Counted from the first letter of the stretch, positions 29,094 through 38,662 are shown. The stretch: 64,000 bases of DNA from Pseudomonas pharyngis (GCF_021602345.1 NZ_BQID01000009.1:186001-250000); one strand, 5' to 3'. Program-made: numbers and translations. The notes: a model not told the origin generated them from the sequence alone.

Positions 29094-29104
29094 CCGAGGC
29101 GGTC

Positions 29105-29695
29105 CTAGGCGAACAGTTCACCCTGCAACTCGTCGAGCAACGCCTGGATCGCATCCAGGCGTTGCTGCGGATCGTCGAGTTGCAACAGGTCGATCTTGTC
29201 TTCCTCGGCAAACGGCAGCAGGTAGGCCAACTGGTTCGCCAGCGCCTGCTGCCCCGCCGCTTCGATGCCCATGTTCAGCGCTTCGACCATCGGATGCTCG
29301 GCCAGGGCCCTGAGCAGCGCCACCAGATCAGCGTCTTCGTCCTGCAGAGGCTGCTCGGGCTCTTCATCCAGCCACTCGACCTCCGCGACGATCAGCTGAT
29401 CGCGCTGCACCTCGGTGCGCAGAACATGAAAGCGCCGCCCGCCCTGCACACGAATCCCCAGCAGGCCGTTGTCCTGCTGCTGGAAATCGGTGATCCGCGC
29501 TTCGCACCCGACCATCGCAAATCCTTCGGGCGCCACTCCGACTTCGTGGCCTTCGAGGATGCATACCACACCAAACCCGCCGCCCTGTTTCATGCAGCGG
29601 CCGATCATGTCCAGATAGCGCGCCTCGAAGATCTGCAGATCCAGATTGCAGCCGGGAAACAGCACCGTGTTCAGCGGAAAAAGCGGCAGACTCAT
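29105..29695 (-). CDS. LON N-terminal (substrate-binding) domain protein
   Basis: The 196-aa protein is a stand-alone LON_substr_bdg domain (PUA-like), similar to the N-terminus of Lon protease but without ATPase or peptidase parts. It shows LPLFPLNTVLFPGCNLDLQI, then FEARYLDMIGRCM and FGVVCILEGHEVG. The second ATG (29695) has AAGGA at a proper 7-nt distance; the first (29701) is too close to it. It lies 10 bp downstream of lrgB on the same strand and is convergent with the ART gene, whose stop is only 11 bp away. Its role is unknown. Confidence 0.9.
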   Translation of the reverse strand: MSLPLFPLNTVLFPGCNLDLQIFEARYLDMIGRCMKQGGGFGVVCILEGHEVGVAPEGFAMVGCEARITDFQQQDNGLLGIRVQGGRRFHVLRTEVQRDQLIVAEVEWLDEEPEQPLQDEDADLVALLRALAEHPMVEALNMGIEAAGQQALANQLAYLLPFAEEDKIDLLQLDDPQQRLDAIQALLDELQGELFA

Positions 29696-29705
29696 AGACA
29701 TTTCC

Positions 29706-30422
29706 TTACACCACCATCGACACCGCCAACGGCAGGAACACCGCCGTGGCCACGCCCATCAGACTCATCGCCAGCGCCGCGAAGGCGCCGCATTCATCGC
29801 TTTCCTGCAACGCCACCGACGTACCGACCGCGTGCGCTGTCATGCCCAGCGCCATGCCGCGCGCCTCGGGGCTGTGTACGCCCAGGCGAGTCAGCAGCGC
29901 CGGGCCGAAGATCGCACCGATCACCCCGGTAATCAGCACGAACACCGCCGCCAGCGCCGCGACACCGCCGATCTGCTCGGCCACCAGCATGGCAATCGGC
30001 GAGGTCACCGACTTGGGCGCCATGGTCATCAGAATCATGTGATCGGCCCCGAACCACCAGCCCAGTGCCACGCCCATCCCCGTGGCGACCACGCCGCCTA
30101 TCACCAGCGTAGTAAAAATCGGCCAGAACAATTGGCGGATGCGCCGCAGATTCAAATACAGCGGCACGGCCAGCGCCACGGTTGCCGGCCCCAGCAGAAT
30201 GCTGAGGATTTCCGTGCTCTTGCGGTACTCGGCGTAGGTCACGCCGCAGCCGACCAGCACGCCGATCACCAGCAGCATCGAGACCAGCACCGGTTGCAGG
30301 AAGATCCAGCGGGTTTTCTCGAACGCCGCCAGCACCAGTTGATAGGCCCCCAAGGTAATGCCGATGCCGAACAGGGGATGGTGAATCACCGAGGCCCAGG
30401 CGCCTTGCCAGTCGAACAGCAT
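29706..30422 (-). CDS. lrgB: LrgB/CidB-family membrane protein
   Basis: The 238-aa polytopic membrane protein of the LrgB family shows LGPATVALAVPLYLNL, APKSVTSPIAMLVAEQIGG and GMTAHAVGTSVALQ, with about seven hydrophobic segments. LrgAB/CidAB proteins modulate murein hydrolase export, autolysis and, in several bacteria, pyruvate or glycolate-type transport; which applies here is open. The ATG overlaps the lrgA stop (ATGA), giving a coupled pair. The neighbours in PAO1 are PA4013 and PA4014. Confidence 0.93.
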   Translation of the reverse strand: MLFDWQGAWASVIHHPLFGIGITLGAYQLVLAAFEKTRWIFLQPVLVSMLLVIGVLVGCGVTYAEYRKSTEILSILLGPATVALAVPLYLNLRRIRQLFWPIFTTLVIGGVVATGMGVALGWWFGADHMILMTMAPKSVTSPIAMLVAEQIGGVAALAAVFVLITGVIGAIFGPALLTRLGVHSPEARGMALGMTAHAVGTSVALQESDECGAFAALAMSLMGVATAVFLPLAVSMVV

Positions 30423-30784
30423 CAGGACTCCTCCGAATGCGGCGCGTGACGCTTGACCAGACGCTGCATCAGCACCCCGGCGAAAGCCATCGACAGAATC
30501 AGCGACACCACCAGCGCACCGACGATGGCCCAGAAATCCGCGGCAATCGCTGTGGCATACACCATCACGCCCACCGCCGGCGGCACCAGCAGCAACGGCA
30601 GATAGCGCAACAGGCTGCCGGCTGCGAGGTTCAGCGGCTCCCCGACTTCACCACGCACGATCAGGAACACCAGCAACAGCAAAAGGCCGATGATCGGCCC
30701 CGGCAGCACCGGCAACAGCAAATGATTGAGGGCCGTGCCGAGCAATTGAAACAGCACCAGCATGGTCAGGCCACGTAGCAACAT
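30422..30784 (-). CDS. lrgA: LrgA/CidA-family holin-like membrane protein
   Basis: The 120-aa protein has four hydrophobic segments and the CidA/LrgA pattern LFQLLGTALNHLLLPVLPGPIIGLLLL, of which the LPGPIIGLLLL part is typical, and LLLVPPAVGVMVY. The family forms holin-like oligomers. It is the first gene of lrgA-lrgB-LON on the minus strand. The 190-bp region to the divergent MaoC gene must carry both promoters, and TTATAA near 30827-30832 is a possible -10 element. Confidence 0.92.
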   Translation of the reverse strand: MLLRGLTMLVLFQLLGTALNHLLLPVLPGPIIGLLLLLVFLIVRGEVGEPLNLAAGSLLRYLPLLLVPPAVGVMVYATAIAADFWAIVGALVVSLILSMAFAGVLMQRLVKRHAPHSEES

Positions 30785-30977
30785 CGGACATCTCCGTCTT
30801 ACTTTCCAACCCGCAAGTCGTCGGCATTATAAGCACGCCTGCGCTATGGATCGGCATTCGCCAAAAGCATGGTCGGTTGACCTGAGCAAATCGCCATGAT
30901 GATCTACAGTGGTTCGCAGGGCGGTCAAATCCCCCACCTGAAAAACTATAAAACCGATGAACCCAAGGAGAGTCTCA

Positions 30978-31433
30978 ATGCCCTATGTTCCAGTTGCAGA
31001 GCTCAAAGATTATGTCGGCAAGGAACTCGGACGTTCCGAATGGCTCACCATCGATCAGGAGCGCATCAACCTGTTCGCCGAAGCCACCGGGGATTATCAG
31101 TTCATCCACGTCGATCCGGTCAAAGCCGCGCAAACGCCATTTGGCAGCACCATCGCCCACGGATTCCTGTCGCTGTCGCTGATCCCCAAACTGATGGAAG
31201 ACATTCTGGTTCTGCCGCAAGGCGTGAAGATGGTGGTCAACTACGGCCTGGACAGCGTGCGCTTCATCCAGCCGGTCAAGGTCGACTCCAAAGTCCGGCT
31301 CAAGGTCGATCTGGGTGAAGTGACCGAGAAAAAACCTGGCCAGTGGCTGCTCAAGGCCACCGCCATCCTGGAGATCGAAGGCTCGGACAAACCGGCCTAC
31401 ATCGCCGAACCGCTGTCGCTCTGCTTCGTTTAA
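30978..31433 (+). CDS. MaoC-family (R)-specific enoyl-CoA hydratase-like protein
   Basis: The 151-aa single-hotdog protein starts at MPYVPVAELKDYVGKELG after AAGGAGAG. The hydratase motif appears as FAEATGDYQFIHVDPVKAAQ, whose D-x-x-x-x-H positions are the catalytic Asp and His, followed by TPFGSTIAHGFLSLSL. Such proteins hydrate trans-2-enoyl-CoA to (R)-3-hydroxyacyl-CoA and often feed polyhydroxyalkanoate or fatty-acid metabolism. The length and the GFLSLSL segment fit the NodN/PhaJ-like subgroup. It is divergent from lrgA. A 9-bp hairpin lies just after the stop (31440-31471). Confidence 0.9.
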   Translation: MPYVPVAELKDYVGKELGRSEWLTIDQERINLFAEATGDYQFIHVDPVKAAQTPFGSTIAHGFLSLSLIPKLMEDILVLPQGVKMVVNYGLDSVRFIQPVKVDSKVRLKVDLGEVTEKKPGQWLLKATAILEIEGSDKPAYIAEPLSLCFV

Positions 31434-31439
31434 GCGCGT

Positions 31440-31471
31440 GGATGCGAAGCGGCTCACGCTGTTTCGCATCC
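31440..31471 (+). terminator. Hairpin after the MaoC gene
   Basis: GGATGCGAA and TTCGCATCC form a 9-bp stem with a 14-nt loop a few bases after the MaoC stop. There is no U-tract, so termination is uncertain. Confidence 0.4.
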
Positions 31472-31543
31472 GCTCCTCCCCGCCGGCTGTATAAGGTCAC
31501 ATAGCTGCGGCATACTCGGTCGCCTAATTGCCCGGATCCCGCT

Positions 31544-33271
31544 ATGCGCTCATTCGCCCCTCTTGCTCCCCTTGCCTTGACCCTTTTGCTGGCCGCGTGT
31601 GGCGACGGCGAATCGCTGTTGCCGCCGGATGCGCGCCTGCCCGACGGCGGCCGCTATCGTGGTGAACTGGTCGATGGCTTGCTGCAAGGCCAGGGCCGGG
31701 TCGACTACCCCAACGGCAGCTGGTACGCCGGGGCGTTCGACAAGGGGCAATGGCATGGCCAGGGCGAATGGCACGGCAGCAATGGCGAGGTCTATCGCGG
31801 CAACTTCCAGCAAGGGCTGTTCGACGGCCAGGGCACGTTGACCACCACCGCCGGCAGCTACACAGGCGGTTTCAAGCTGGGCCGACGCGACGGCGAAGGC
31901 ACCCTCAAGGAAAACGCGATGACCTATCGCGGCGAATTCAAGGCCGACCAGTACTCCGGGCTCGGTCGCCTGGAGCTGGACGACGGCAGCTCCTATCAGG
32001 GCCAGTTCGCCCACGGCAAACCCAATGGCGAAGGCCAGCGCGGCGATGCCAGCGGCAATCAGTTCACCGGCCACTTCGTCAATGGCCAGCTCAAAGGCAA
32101 CGGCACCTTCAACAGCGCCGACGGCGACATTTACGTCGGCGGTTTCAAGAACAATCAACTGCACGGTAAGGGCCGCTACGAAAACGCCGACGGCGACGTC
32201 TGGCTCGGGCAGTTCAAGGAAGGCGCGCTGACCGGGAAGGGTGAATTGATCGGCGCCGACGGCAGCCACTACATCGGTTACTTCAATGATTGGCGCTTCA
32301 GCGGTCAGGGCCGCCTGAACCTGTCCGATGGCAGTTTCTACGTCGGCGGATTCGACAGCGACAGTTATTCCGGACGCGGCACCCTGGTGCTCACCGATGG
32401 CAGCGTGCTCAGCGGCACCTGGATCAACGGCCAGCGGGTACGCGATGCCGACGGCAAATTGCTGCCGGACACCCTCGAACTCGGCCTGCTGGCCCAGGGT
32501 CGCCTGCTTGACGAGGCGCTGGCCAACGTACCGGCCTCAACCACGGCCGTTGAGCTGTACACCCTGACCCTCGGCGGCGATGGCAAGCAGAGCGTGTTCC
32601 TGCGTGAATCCGACTACGTCGCGAACATGCTCACCAGCCGTTTCGGTGCCTTTGGCCAGATTCGCCTGGTCAACCACCGCGACCACCTCGGCGACCGGCC
32701 GATGGCCACCCGCGAAAATCTGCGGCGCGCCGCTCAAACCCTGGCCGAACGCAGCGGCCCGGAAGATCTGGTCTTCATCTACCTGACCAGCCACGGCACC
32801 GCCGAGCACGAGCTGGTGCTCGATCAGCCGCGAATGGAACTGGCCGACCTGCCCGCCGACGAACTCGCCGCCGTGCTCGCACCGCTGAAGAACCGCGACA
32901 AGATCATCGTCATCTCCTCGTGCTATTCCGGCGGTTTCATACCGGCGCTGAAGGACGAACGCACGCTGATCATGACCGCCTCACGCGCCGACCGCGTGTC
33001 GTTCGGTTGCTCCGAGGAGGCCAACTTCACCTACTTCGGCGACGCCCTGTTTGCCCAGGCATTGAACCAGACCGACGACCTGGAGCAAGCCTTCAAACTG
33101 GCCAAGGCCACCGTTGCCGAGCGCGAACTGGCGGACAATTTCGAAGCCTCCGAACCGCAGATCTGGGCGCCGAAAACCGTGCTGGCGCACTGGCAACTGC
33201 TGCGTAAACAACAAGCGAGAAAAGCATTGCAAAGTGCTGCGTTGAACGACGGAGCGACAAAGAGCAACTAA
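31544..33271 (+). CDS. Lipoprotein with MORN repeats and C13 (legumain/caspase-like) peptidase domain
   Basis: The 575-aa product has a lipoprotein signal peptide (lipobox LLAAC), then about eleven MORN repeats (residues 36-300, pattern Y-x-G-x-F ... G-x-G). A C-terminal peptidase domain of clan CD follows. The catalytic dyad is visible as His417 in IYLTSHGTAEHEL and Cys460 in VISSCYSGGF. C13-family bacterial members are rare outside Proteobacteria and have no assigned substrate. MORN repeats usually bind membranes or lipids, so a membrane-tethered protease in the periplasm or at the outer membrane is inferred. It is followed 27 bp later by an oxidoreductase gene. The GPI-transamidase and legumain homology is based on the His-Gly and Ser-Cys motifs only. 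Confidence 0.85.
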   Translation: MRSFAPLAPLALTLLLAACGDGESLLPPDARLPDGGRYRGELVDGLLQGQGRVDYPNGSWYAGAFDKGQWHGQGEWHGSNGEVYRGNFQQGLFDGQGTLTTTAGSYTGGFKLGRRDGEGTLKENAMTYRGEFKADQYSGLGRLELDDGSSYQGQFAHGKPNGEGQRGDASGNQFTGHFVNGQLKGNGTFNSADGDIYVGGFKNNQLHGKGRYENADGDVWLGQFKEGALTGKGELIGADGSHYIGYFNDWRFSGQGRLNLSDGSFYVGGFDSDSYSGRGTLVLTDGSVLSGTWINGQRVRDADGKLLPDTLELGLLAQGRLLDEALANVPASTTAVELYTLTLGGDGKQSVFLRESDYVANMLTSRFGAFGQIRLVNHRDHLGDRPMATRENLRRAAQTLAERSGPEDLVFIYLTSHGTAEHELVLDQPRMELADLPADELAAVLAPLKNRDKIIVISSCYSGGFIPALKDERTLIMTASRADRVSFGCSEEANFTYFGDALFAQALNQTDDLEQAFKLAKATVAERELADNFEASEPQIWAPKTVLAHWQLLRKQQARKALQSAALNDGATKSN

Positions 33272-33298
33272 GCTGAACAGTATCAAGGGAGAGACACT

Positions 33299-33940
33299 AT
33301 GTACTTGACGCCTCAGCATGTCTTGCTTGCCGGAGCCACCGGTCTGACCGGTGAACATCTGCTCGACCGTCTGCTCAACGAGCCGACGATCAGCCGTGTT
33401 CTGGCCCCCTCACGCCGGCCACTGGCCGAACATCCGCATCTGGAAAACCCGGTCGGCGACCCACAGACCTTCCTGCCGCAGTTGGCGGGTCGCGTCGACA
33501 TCGCCTATTGCTGCCTCGGCACCACCATCAAGCAGGCCGGCTCCGAAGAAGCGTTCCGCGCCGTGGATCTGGACATGGTCGTAGCCTTCGCCAAGCGCGC
33601 CCGGGAAATGGGCGCACGGCACCTGATTGTGATCAGTGCCCTGGGCGCCGATCGCCGATCCTCGATTTTCTACAACCGGGTCAAAGGCGAGATGGAATAC
33701 GCGTTGCGCGCGCAGGACTGGCCGCAACTGACCATTTGTCGGCCATCGCTGTTGCTCGGCGAACGCAGCGAGCCCCGCCTGGGCGAGCAGCTTGCCGCGC
33801 CATTCTCCAAATTGATTCCTGGCAAATACCGCGGCATCGAAGCCTGCCAACTGGCCCGGGCCATGTGGCGGCTGGCGTTGGAGGAGCAGGACGGGGTACG
33901 GATCGTCGAATCGGATGAGTTGAGAAAACTCGGCAAGTAA
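33299..33940 (+). CDS. NAD(P)-binding oxidoreductase, TIP30/HTATIP2-like SDR
   Basis: The 213-aa atypical short-chain dehydrogenase starts with a Rossmann motif [14 protein letters not shown] and continues with [26 protein letters not shown] and the active-site-type [12 protein letters not shown] (Y-x-x-x-K). It resembles the human TIP30 group and bacterial YwnB/YbjT-like proteins with unknown substrates. AGGGAGAG precedes the ATG. It is probably co-transcribed with the MORN-peptidase gene and ends at a bidirectional terminator. Confidence 0.85.
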   Translation: MYLTPQHVLLAGATGLTGEHLLDRLLNEPTISRVLAPSRRPLAEHPHLENPVGDPQTFLPQLAGRVDIAYCCLGTTIKQAGSEEAFRAVDLDMVVAFAKRAREMGARHLIVISALGADRRSSIFYNRVKGEMEYALRAQDWPQLTICRPSLLLGERSEPRLGEQLAAPFSKLIPGKYRGIEACQLARAMWRLALEEQDGVRIVESDELRKLGK

Positions 33941-33944
33941 AAAC

Positions 33945-33975
33945 AAAAGATCGCAGCCATTGGCTGCGATCTTTT
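33945..33975. terminator. Bidirectional terminator
   Basis: AAAAGATCGCAGCCA and TGGCTGCGATCTTTT form a near-perfect palindrome with A- and T-tracts on both sides, between the convergent oxidoreductase and YceK-like genes. Confidence 0.92.
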
Positions 33976-34271
33976 TAGAGTCCGCCAGTCGCCTGGAACC
34001 CCACGCCGATCACCGTCAGCAACGACAACGGCAACAGCAGCGTGTCGAGCAGTGCGCTGGCCGGCAGATCCACACCGGGGTAACTCGGCGCCTCGGCGCC
34101 GAATCGATCCATCGCGCAACATCCGCCATTCATCGCATACAGATCCAGCCGGGTGCCGGAATACACCACCGGCGCGCCGGGCTTGGCGGCATCGAGCGTG
34201 CGCGCCGTGGCGCAGCCGGTCAGTTGCAGCACCAGCGCCATCAGCAGCACAGCAGCCAGCAACTTATTCAT
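33975..34271 (-). CDS. YceK/YidQ-family lipoprotein
   Basis: The 98-aa small lipoprotein has lipobox LTGC at cysteine 20. After it come the family patterns [20 protein letters not shown] and [23 protein letters not shown], the latter including a hydrophobic stretch. YceK/YidQ proteins are envelope lipoproteins of unknown function. It overlaps the 3' end of ubiX by 8 bp on the same strand, so it is the last gene of mpl-ubiX-yceK. Confidence 0.85.
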   Translation of the reverse strand: MNKLLAAVLLMALVLQLTGCATARTLDAAKPGAPVVYSGTRLDLYAMNGGCCAMDRFGAEAPSYPGVDLPASALLDTLLLPLSLLTVIGVGFQATGGL

Positions 34272-34911
34272 CGCTGCTCAGATGGTGTTCGCCCCAGCGC
34301 GGCAGCATGTCTTGAGGGATGCCCAGCAGGTTGAGAATCCGCGCCACCACGAAATCGATCAGGTCATCGATGGTCTGCGGCTGGTGATAGAAGCCCGGCG
34401 AGGCTGGCAGGATGGTCACGCCCATGTTCGACAACTTGAGCATGTGTTCCAGGTGAATGCTCGAATACGGCGCTTCGCGCGGCACCAGAATCAACTGGCG
34501 CCGTTCCTTCAACGTCACGTCCGCCGCCCGTTCGATCAGGTTGTTGCAGGCGCCGGTGGCAATGGCCGACAAGGTGCCGGTCGAGCACGGCACCACCACC
34601 ATGGCCGCCGGAGCGCCGGAGCCCGAGGCCACCGGCGACATCCAGTCTTCCTTGCCGTACACGCGGATCTGCCCGGCGGCCGCGCCGGTGTATTCGGTGA
34701 GGAACGCCTGCATCATTTGCGGCTTGGCCGGCAACGACACGTCGGTCTCGGTGGCCATCACCAGTTGCGCGGCCTTGGAGATCAGAAAGTGCACCTCGCG
34801 ATCCTCGCGCACCAGACAATCCAGCAGGCGCAAACCGTACTGGGCGCCGGACGCGCCGGTCATCGCCAGCGTGATGCGTTCGGGGCCGTTGCTCTCGAAA
34901 CGACTGTTCAT
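34264..34911 (-). CDS. ubiX: Flavin prenyltransferase UbiX
   Basis: UbiX prenylates FMN to the prenyl-FMN cofactor required by the UbiD decarboxylase in ubiquinone synthesis. The 215-aa protein has the FMN-binding start [46 protein letters not shown] with the conserved [10 protein letters not shown] and DRAADV-like segment, and [23 protein letters not shown]. The length is typical. It overlaps mpl by 4 bp (ATGA), giving coupled translation. Confidence 0.96.
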   Translation of the reverse strand: MNSRFESNGPERITLAMTGASGAQYGLRLLDCLVREDREVHFLISKAAQLVMATETDVSLPAKPQMMQAFLTEYTGAAAGQIRVYGKEDWMSPVASGSGAPAAMVVVPCSTGTLSAIATGACNNLIERAADVTLKERRQLILVPREAPYSSIHLEHMLKLSNMGVTILPASPGFYHQPQTIDDLIDFVVARILNLLGIPQDMLPRWGEHHLSSDE

Positions 34912-36257
34912 TTCAGCGCCTCGGCGAGTTTGCCGTGCAGGCCACCGAAGCCGCCGTTGCTCATGATCACCACGTGAGTGCCGGGCTGAGCCTGGCTCTT
35001 CACGCGCTCAATGATGCCTTCCAGCGAATCGCTGACGATCGACGGCACGGTGCACAACGCGGCGGTACCGGCCAGATCCCAGCCGAGGTTGGCTGGGGCG
35101 TACCAGATCACCTGATCGGCATCGACCACGCTGTCCGGCAGACCGTCACGGTGGGCGCCGAGCTTCATCGAGTTGGAGCGCGGCTCGATGATCGCGATCA
35201 GCGGCGCATCGCCAATACGTTTGCGCAGACCATCAAGGGTAGTGGCAATCGCGGTCGGGTGGTGGGCGAAGTCATCGTAGATGGTGATGCCGCGCACTTC
35301 CGCGACTTTCTCCATCCGGCGTTTCACGCTCTTGAACGCGCTCAACCCGGCGATGCCCATCGACGGTACAACGCCGACGTGACGCGCGGCAGCCAGAGTG
35401 GCCAAGGCGTTGGCAACGTTGTGCTGACCGGTCAATTCCCACTCGACCACGCCTTGGGATACGCCTTCGAACATCACTTCGAACGCCGAGCCGTCGTCTT
35501 TCAGCAACTTGACCTGCCACTGACCGCCAGCACCGGTGGTTTGCACCGGAGTCCAGCAGCCCATTTCGATCACGCGCTGCAAGGCCGGTTCGGTGGTCGG
35601 GTGAATCACCAGCCCTTCGCTCGGGATGGTGCGCACCAAGTGGTGGAATTGCCGTTCGATAGCCGGTAGATCAGGGAAGATGTCAGCGTGGTCGAACTCA
35701 AGGTTATTGAGGATCGCGGTGCGCGGACGGTAGTGGACGAACTTCGAGCGCTTGTCGAAGAACGCGCTGTCGTACTCGTCGGCTTCGATCACGAAGAACG
35801 GCGTGCCGCCCAGACGCGCCGACACCGAGAAATTCTGCGGCACGCCGCCGATCAGGAAACCCGGGCTCATGCCGGCATGTTCCAGCACCCAGGCGAGCAT
35901 GCTGCTGGTGGTGGTCTTGCCGTGCGTACCTGCAACCGCCAGCACCCAGCGACCTTGCAGTACATGGTCGGCCAGCCACTGCGGGCCGGAAACGTACGGC
36001 AGGCCTTTGTTCAGCACATATTCCACCGCCGGGTTGCCGCGGGACATGGCGTTGCCGATCACCACCAGATCCGGCGCCGGATCAAGCTGCGCCGGGTCGT
36101 AACCCTGGGTCAGCTGAATACCCTGAGCTTCGAGCTGGGTGCTCATCGGCGGATAGACGTTGGCATCGGAGCCGGTCACATGATGGCCCAGCTCTTTGGC
36201 CAGAACCGCCATCGAGCCCATGAAAGTCCCGCAGATACCCAGAATATGAATGTGCAT
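34908..36257 (-). CDS. mpl: UDP-N-acetylmuramate:L-alanyl-gamma-D-glutamyl-meso-DAP ligase
   Basis: Mpl attaches recycled murein tripeptide to UDP-MurNAc, linking turnover products to new wall synthesis. The ATG at 36257 ([15 protein letters not shown]) gives 449 aa. Mur-ligase motifs include the ATP loop [61 protein letters not shown] and [11 protein letters not shown]. The longer frame upstream has no family similarity. It works downstream of the LdcA-type recycling enzymes found elsewhere in this window. Confidence 0.96.
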   Translation of the reverse strand: MHIHILGICGTFMGSMAVLAKELGHHVTGSDANVYPPMSTQLEAQGIQLTQGYDPAQLDPAPDLVVIGNAMSRGNPAVEYVLNKGLPYVSGPQWLADHVLQGRWVLAVAGTHGKTTTSSMLAWVLEHAGMSPGFLIGGVPQNFSVSARLGGTPFFVIEADEYDSAFFDKRSKFVHYRPRTAILNNLEFDHADIFPDLPAIERQFHHLVRTIPSEGLVIHPTTEPALQRVIEMGCWTPVQTTGAGGQWQVKLLKDDGSAFEVMFEGVSQGVVEWELTGQHNVANALATLAAARHVGVVPSMGIAGLSAFKSVKRRMEKVAEVRGITIYDDFAHHPTAIATTLDGLRKRIGDAPLIAIIEPRSNSMKLGAHRDGLPDSVVDADQVIWYAPANLGWDLAGTAALCTVPSIVSDSLEGIIERVKSQAQPGTHVVIMSNGGFGGLHGKLAEALK

Positions 36258-36372
36258 AGTCGACCTCGTAAAACATGGCCGCAGGTTAGCGCAGGGAGGG
36301 GGAAATCGCATCCTTTAGCTGATGGAGCCGGGCGAGTGGATCACGACATCTCGGTCCGACTGGAGACTGTTG

Positions 36373-36410
36373 CCCTCACCCCAGCCCTCTCCCGGAGGGA
36401 GAGGGGGCTG
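36373..36410. repeat. GC-rich intergenic repeat, copy 1
   Basis: CCCTCACCCCAGCCCTCTCC, continuing into a GGGAGAGGG hairpin arm, is a dispersed repeat type common between genes of pseudomonads and relatives. It is inverted relative to copy 2 at 36486, so the pair can form a long stem across the gap between mpl and eatR. Confidence 0.75.
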
Positions 36411-36485
36411 ATTTGTATGGCTTTCAGAATCTGAGTTCGACCGGATATCTATGTCGACGCAACTTGAGAGAAAACACCGGTCGGT

Positions 36486-36521
36486 TCCCTCTCCCTTGGG
36501 AGAGGGTTAGGGTGAGGGGGC
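36486..36521. repeat. GC-rich intergenic repeat, copy 2 (inverted)
   Basis: CCCTCTCCCTTGGGAGAGGG followed by TTAGGGTGAGGG is the reverse-complement partner of the copy at 36373-36410. It abuts the eatR stop and may end its transcript. Confidence 0.75.
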
Positions 36522-36522
36522 T

Positions 36523-38442
36523 CTAACTGATACGCCGCTCGATCCCGTGCTTGCGCAGCTTTCTATAAAGCGTATTGCGGCTCACGCCGAGCTGCTGCGC
36601 CGTGTGGGTCATGTGCCAGCGTGTGTGTTCCAGCGCATTGAGCAACGCCAGCCGCTCGGCATCTTCCAATGGATGTTCGGACGACGATTCATCGACTTTG
36701 ACCAACAGCGGCTGCACCTGCCGAAACATCGCCGGCAGATCCTCCAACCCGATCCGCCCTTCATCGCACAATGCCGCCAGCGTGCGCAGCACATTGCGCA
36801 TCTGCCGCACATTGCCCGGCCAGTTGAAGCCCAGCAACGCCTGGCGCGCCGGTTCTTCGATCAGGATCTTTTCCCCGCCCGCCTCTTCGGCCAGCAGGAA
36901 ATCCAGCAGCTGCGATTTGTCACTGCGCTCGCGCAACGGCGGCAACGCGACTTCCAGTCCGTTGAGCCGGTAATACAGGTCTTCACGGAAACTGCCGTCG
37001 TCGACCCGCTCCAGCAGATTGCGGTGAGTGGCGCTGATGATCCGCACGTTGACCGCTTCCGGCTCGCCGCCAATAGGCACCACTTGCCGGTCCTCCAACA
37101 CCCGCAGCAAACGGGTCTGCAAGGCCAACGGCATGTCGCCGATTTCATCGAGGAACAGCGTGCCGCCATCGGCCTGCTGCAACTTGCCGCGCATGCCGTC
37201 CTTGCGCGCACCGGTGAAACTGCCGCCGCGATAGCCGAACAGTTCGCTCTCGATCAGGCTTTCGGGAATCGCCGCGCAGTTGAGAGCGACGAACGCTTTG
37301 CCGGCGCGCTGGCTGGCGTTATGCACAGCCTTGGCGAATGCCTCCTTGCCGGAGCCGGTTTCGCCGTTGATCAGCAGCGGCACGTCACGCTCGAATACCC
37401 GCAGCGACTTGCGAAAATCCGCCTGCAACGCCGCATCCCCCAGGCAAATCCCGGCAAGACGCGGCGCATCAACCGGCGCGAGAACCGGCGCTACCGGCAG
37501 CGGCCGACGGGTTTCGCCGCGCAGCACCGCAAACAGATGCCGCCCGTCACGAGTGCGCAGCGGCCAACTGGCGCTGGCATTGGCGCTGGCGCGCCCGAGC
37601 AACTCATCCAGCGAACAATCGAAAAACGCCTCAACCGGTTTACTGAGCAAGCCGCCACGAATGTGCCCGAGCAAATTCAATGCGCTCTGATTGACCGCGC
37701 TGATCCGCCCTTCCCCGTCAAACGCCAGCAGCCCTTCGCTGAACAGCCCGACGGACTCGGCCTGGAGATGGAAGCGCAACAACCATTGATTATCGAAACA
37801 GCGCAGGAAATAGCAGCTCTCGATCATCTTCGCCGACAGATTGACCAGCGTCATGGTGTGGAACTGGCTCTGGCGCGATACGTCATGCCGCGCCGAGGAA
37901 ACGTCGAGCACCGCCAGCAGTTCGCCGTGCGGGTCAAACACCGGGCTCGCCGAGCAGGTCAGGCCGGTGTGACGGCCGCGAAAGTGTTCGTCCTGATGAA
38001 TCGTCAGGGCCTGACGTTCAACGAGGCAAGTGCCGATACCGTTGGTGCCTTCGCAGGCTTCGCTCCAGTCGGAACCCAGCCACAGACCGGCGCGTTCGAA
38101 AATCTTGCGTTCAGCGGGAGCGGTGACGCAGTTCAGGATCACCCCGCGCGCGTCGGTCAGCAGCACCGCGTGGCCGGCGCCGGAGAGTTGTTGATGCAGA
38201 CTGCTCATTTCATTGCCGGCAATCTGCAACACCTGTTGCAGCCGTTCGCGGCTTTCGAGAACGCGACCATGTTCGAGCACGGTCGGCGCCATGGTCAGGG
38301 CCGGGTCGAGGTGATAGTCCTCAAGACAACGCAGCCACGAGCGGGCAATCGAGGGGTCGGCACCGGGGCCATGCAGGTGCGGCTTGCCCTGGGTGACGGT
38401 GAGAACCTGTTGGGCATGGCGACTCAAATGGTTGTCGTGCAT
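36523..38442 (-). CDS. eatR: Sigma-54-dependent activator of ethanolamine catabolism (EatR/AcoR-like)
   Basis: The 639-aa enhancer-binding protein has three parts. The N-terminal GAF-type sensor (about 70-200) holds EACEGTNGIGTCLVERQALTIH, in which the GTNGIGT segment is AcoR-like. The AAA+ domain (about 320-555) has Walker A GETGSGKEAF, the sigma-54 contact loop GSFTGA (from GAFTGA) and Walker B GGTLFLDEIGDMP. The C-terminal Fis-type HTH holds HTAQQLGVSRNTLYRKLRKHG. It is divergent from exaC and matches PA4021, established as EatR, the RpoN-dependent regulator of ethanolamine use in P. aeruginosa. Its likely sites are the palindromes at 38549-38599. Confidence 0.9.
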   Translation of the reverse strand: MHDNHLSRHAQQVLTVTQGKPHLHGPGADPSIARSWLRCLEDYHLDPALTMAPTVLEHGRVLESRERLQQVLQIAGNEMSSLHQQLSGAGHAVLLTDARGVILNCVTAPAERKIFERAGLWLGSDWSEACEGTNGIGTCLVERQALTIHQDEHFRGRHTGLTCSASPVFDPHGELLAVLDVSSARHDVSRQSQFHTMTLVNLSAKMIESCYFLRCFDNQWLLRFHLQAESVGLFSEGLLAFDGEGRISAVNQSALNLLGHIRGGLLSKPVEAFFDCSLDELLGRASANASASWPLRTRDGRHLFAVLRGETRRPLPVAPVLAPVDAPRLAGICLGDAALQADFRKSLRVFERDVPLLINGETGSGKEAFAKAVHNASQRAGKAFVALNCAAIPESLIESELFGYRGGSFTGARKDGMRGKLQQADGGTLFLDEIGDMPLALQTRLLRVLEDRQVVPIGGEPEAVNVRIISATHRNLLERVDDGSFREDLYYRLNGLEVALPPLRERSDKSQLLDFLLAEEAGGEKILIEEPARQALLGFNWPGNVRQMRNVLRTLAALCDEGRIGLEDLPAMFRQVQPLLVKVDESSSEHPLEDAERLALLNALEHTRWHMTHTAQQLGVSRNTLYRKLRKHGIERRIS

Positions 38443-38548
38443 TTCTTATTATTCTCCCCGAGGCTCATCGGCCCATGCGTGAAGTGGTGCCCAGCATCCT
38501 CCAGCCCACCGGTCTTTGCAATGCTGGCAAGACCGCCCGGTCACGGGC

Positions 38549-38599
38549 TGTGCCAGAAGCGGTACAAACTGTCACCCAAGCTGTACCGATACCGTCACA
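38549..38599 (+). promoter_or_regulatory. Pair of palindromic activator sites upstream of exaC
   Basis: TGTGCC-N6-GGTACA (38549-38566) and TGTACC-N6-GTCACA (38582-38599) are two 18-bp imperfect palindromes of the same design, with centres 33 bp apart (about three helical turns). They lie 65-115 bp upstream of a sigma-54 promoter, the usual place for enhancer-binding-protein sites. Binding by EatR is inferred. Confidence 0.6.
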
Positions 38600-38662
38600 G
38601 GCGCTTGCCACTTGTCCGACAGAAATCACGCAAGGCCTTGATTTGCCTGACCTGCACGGCAG

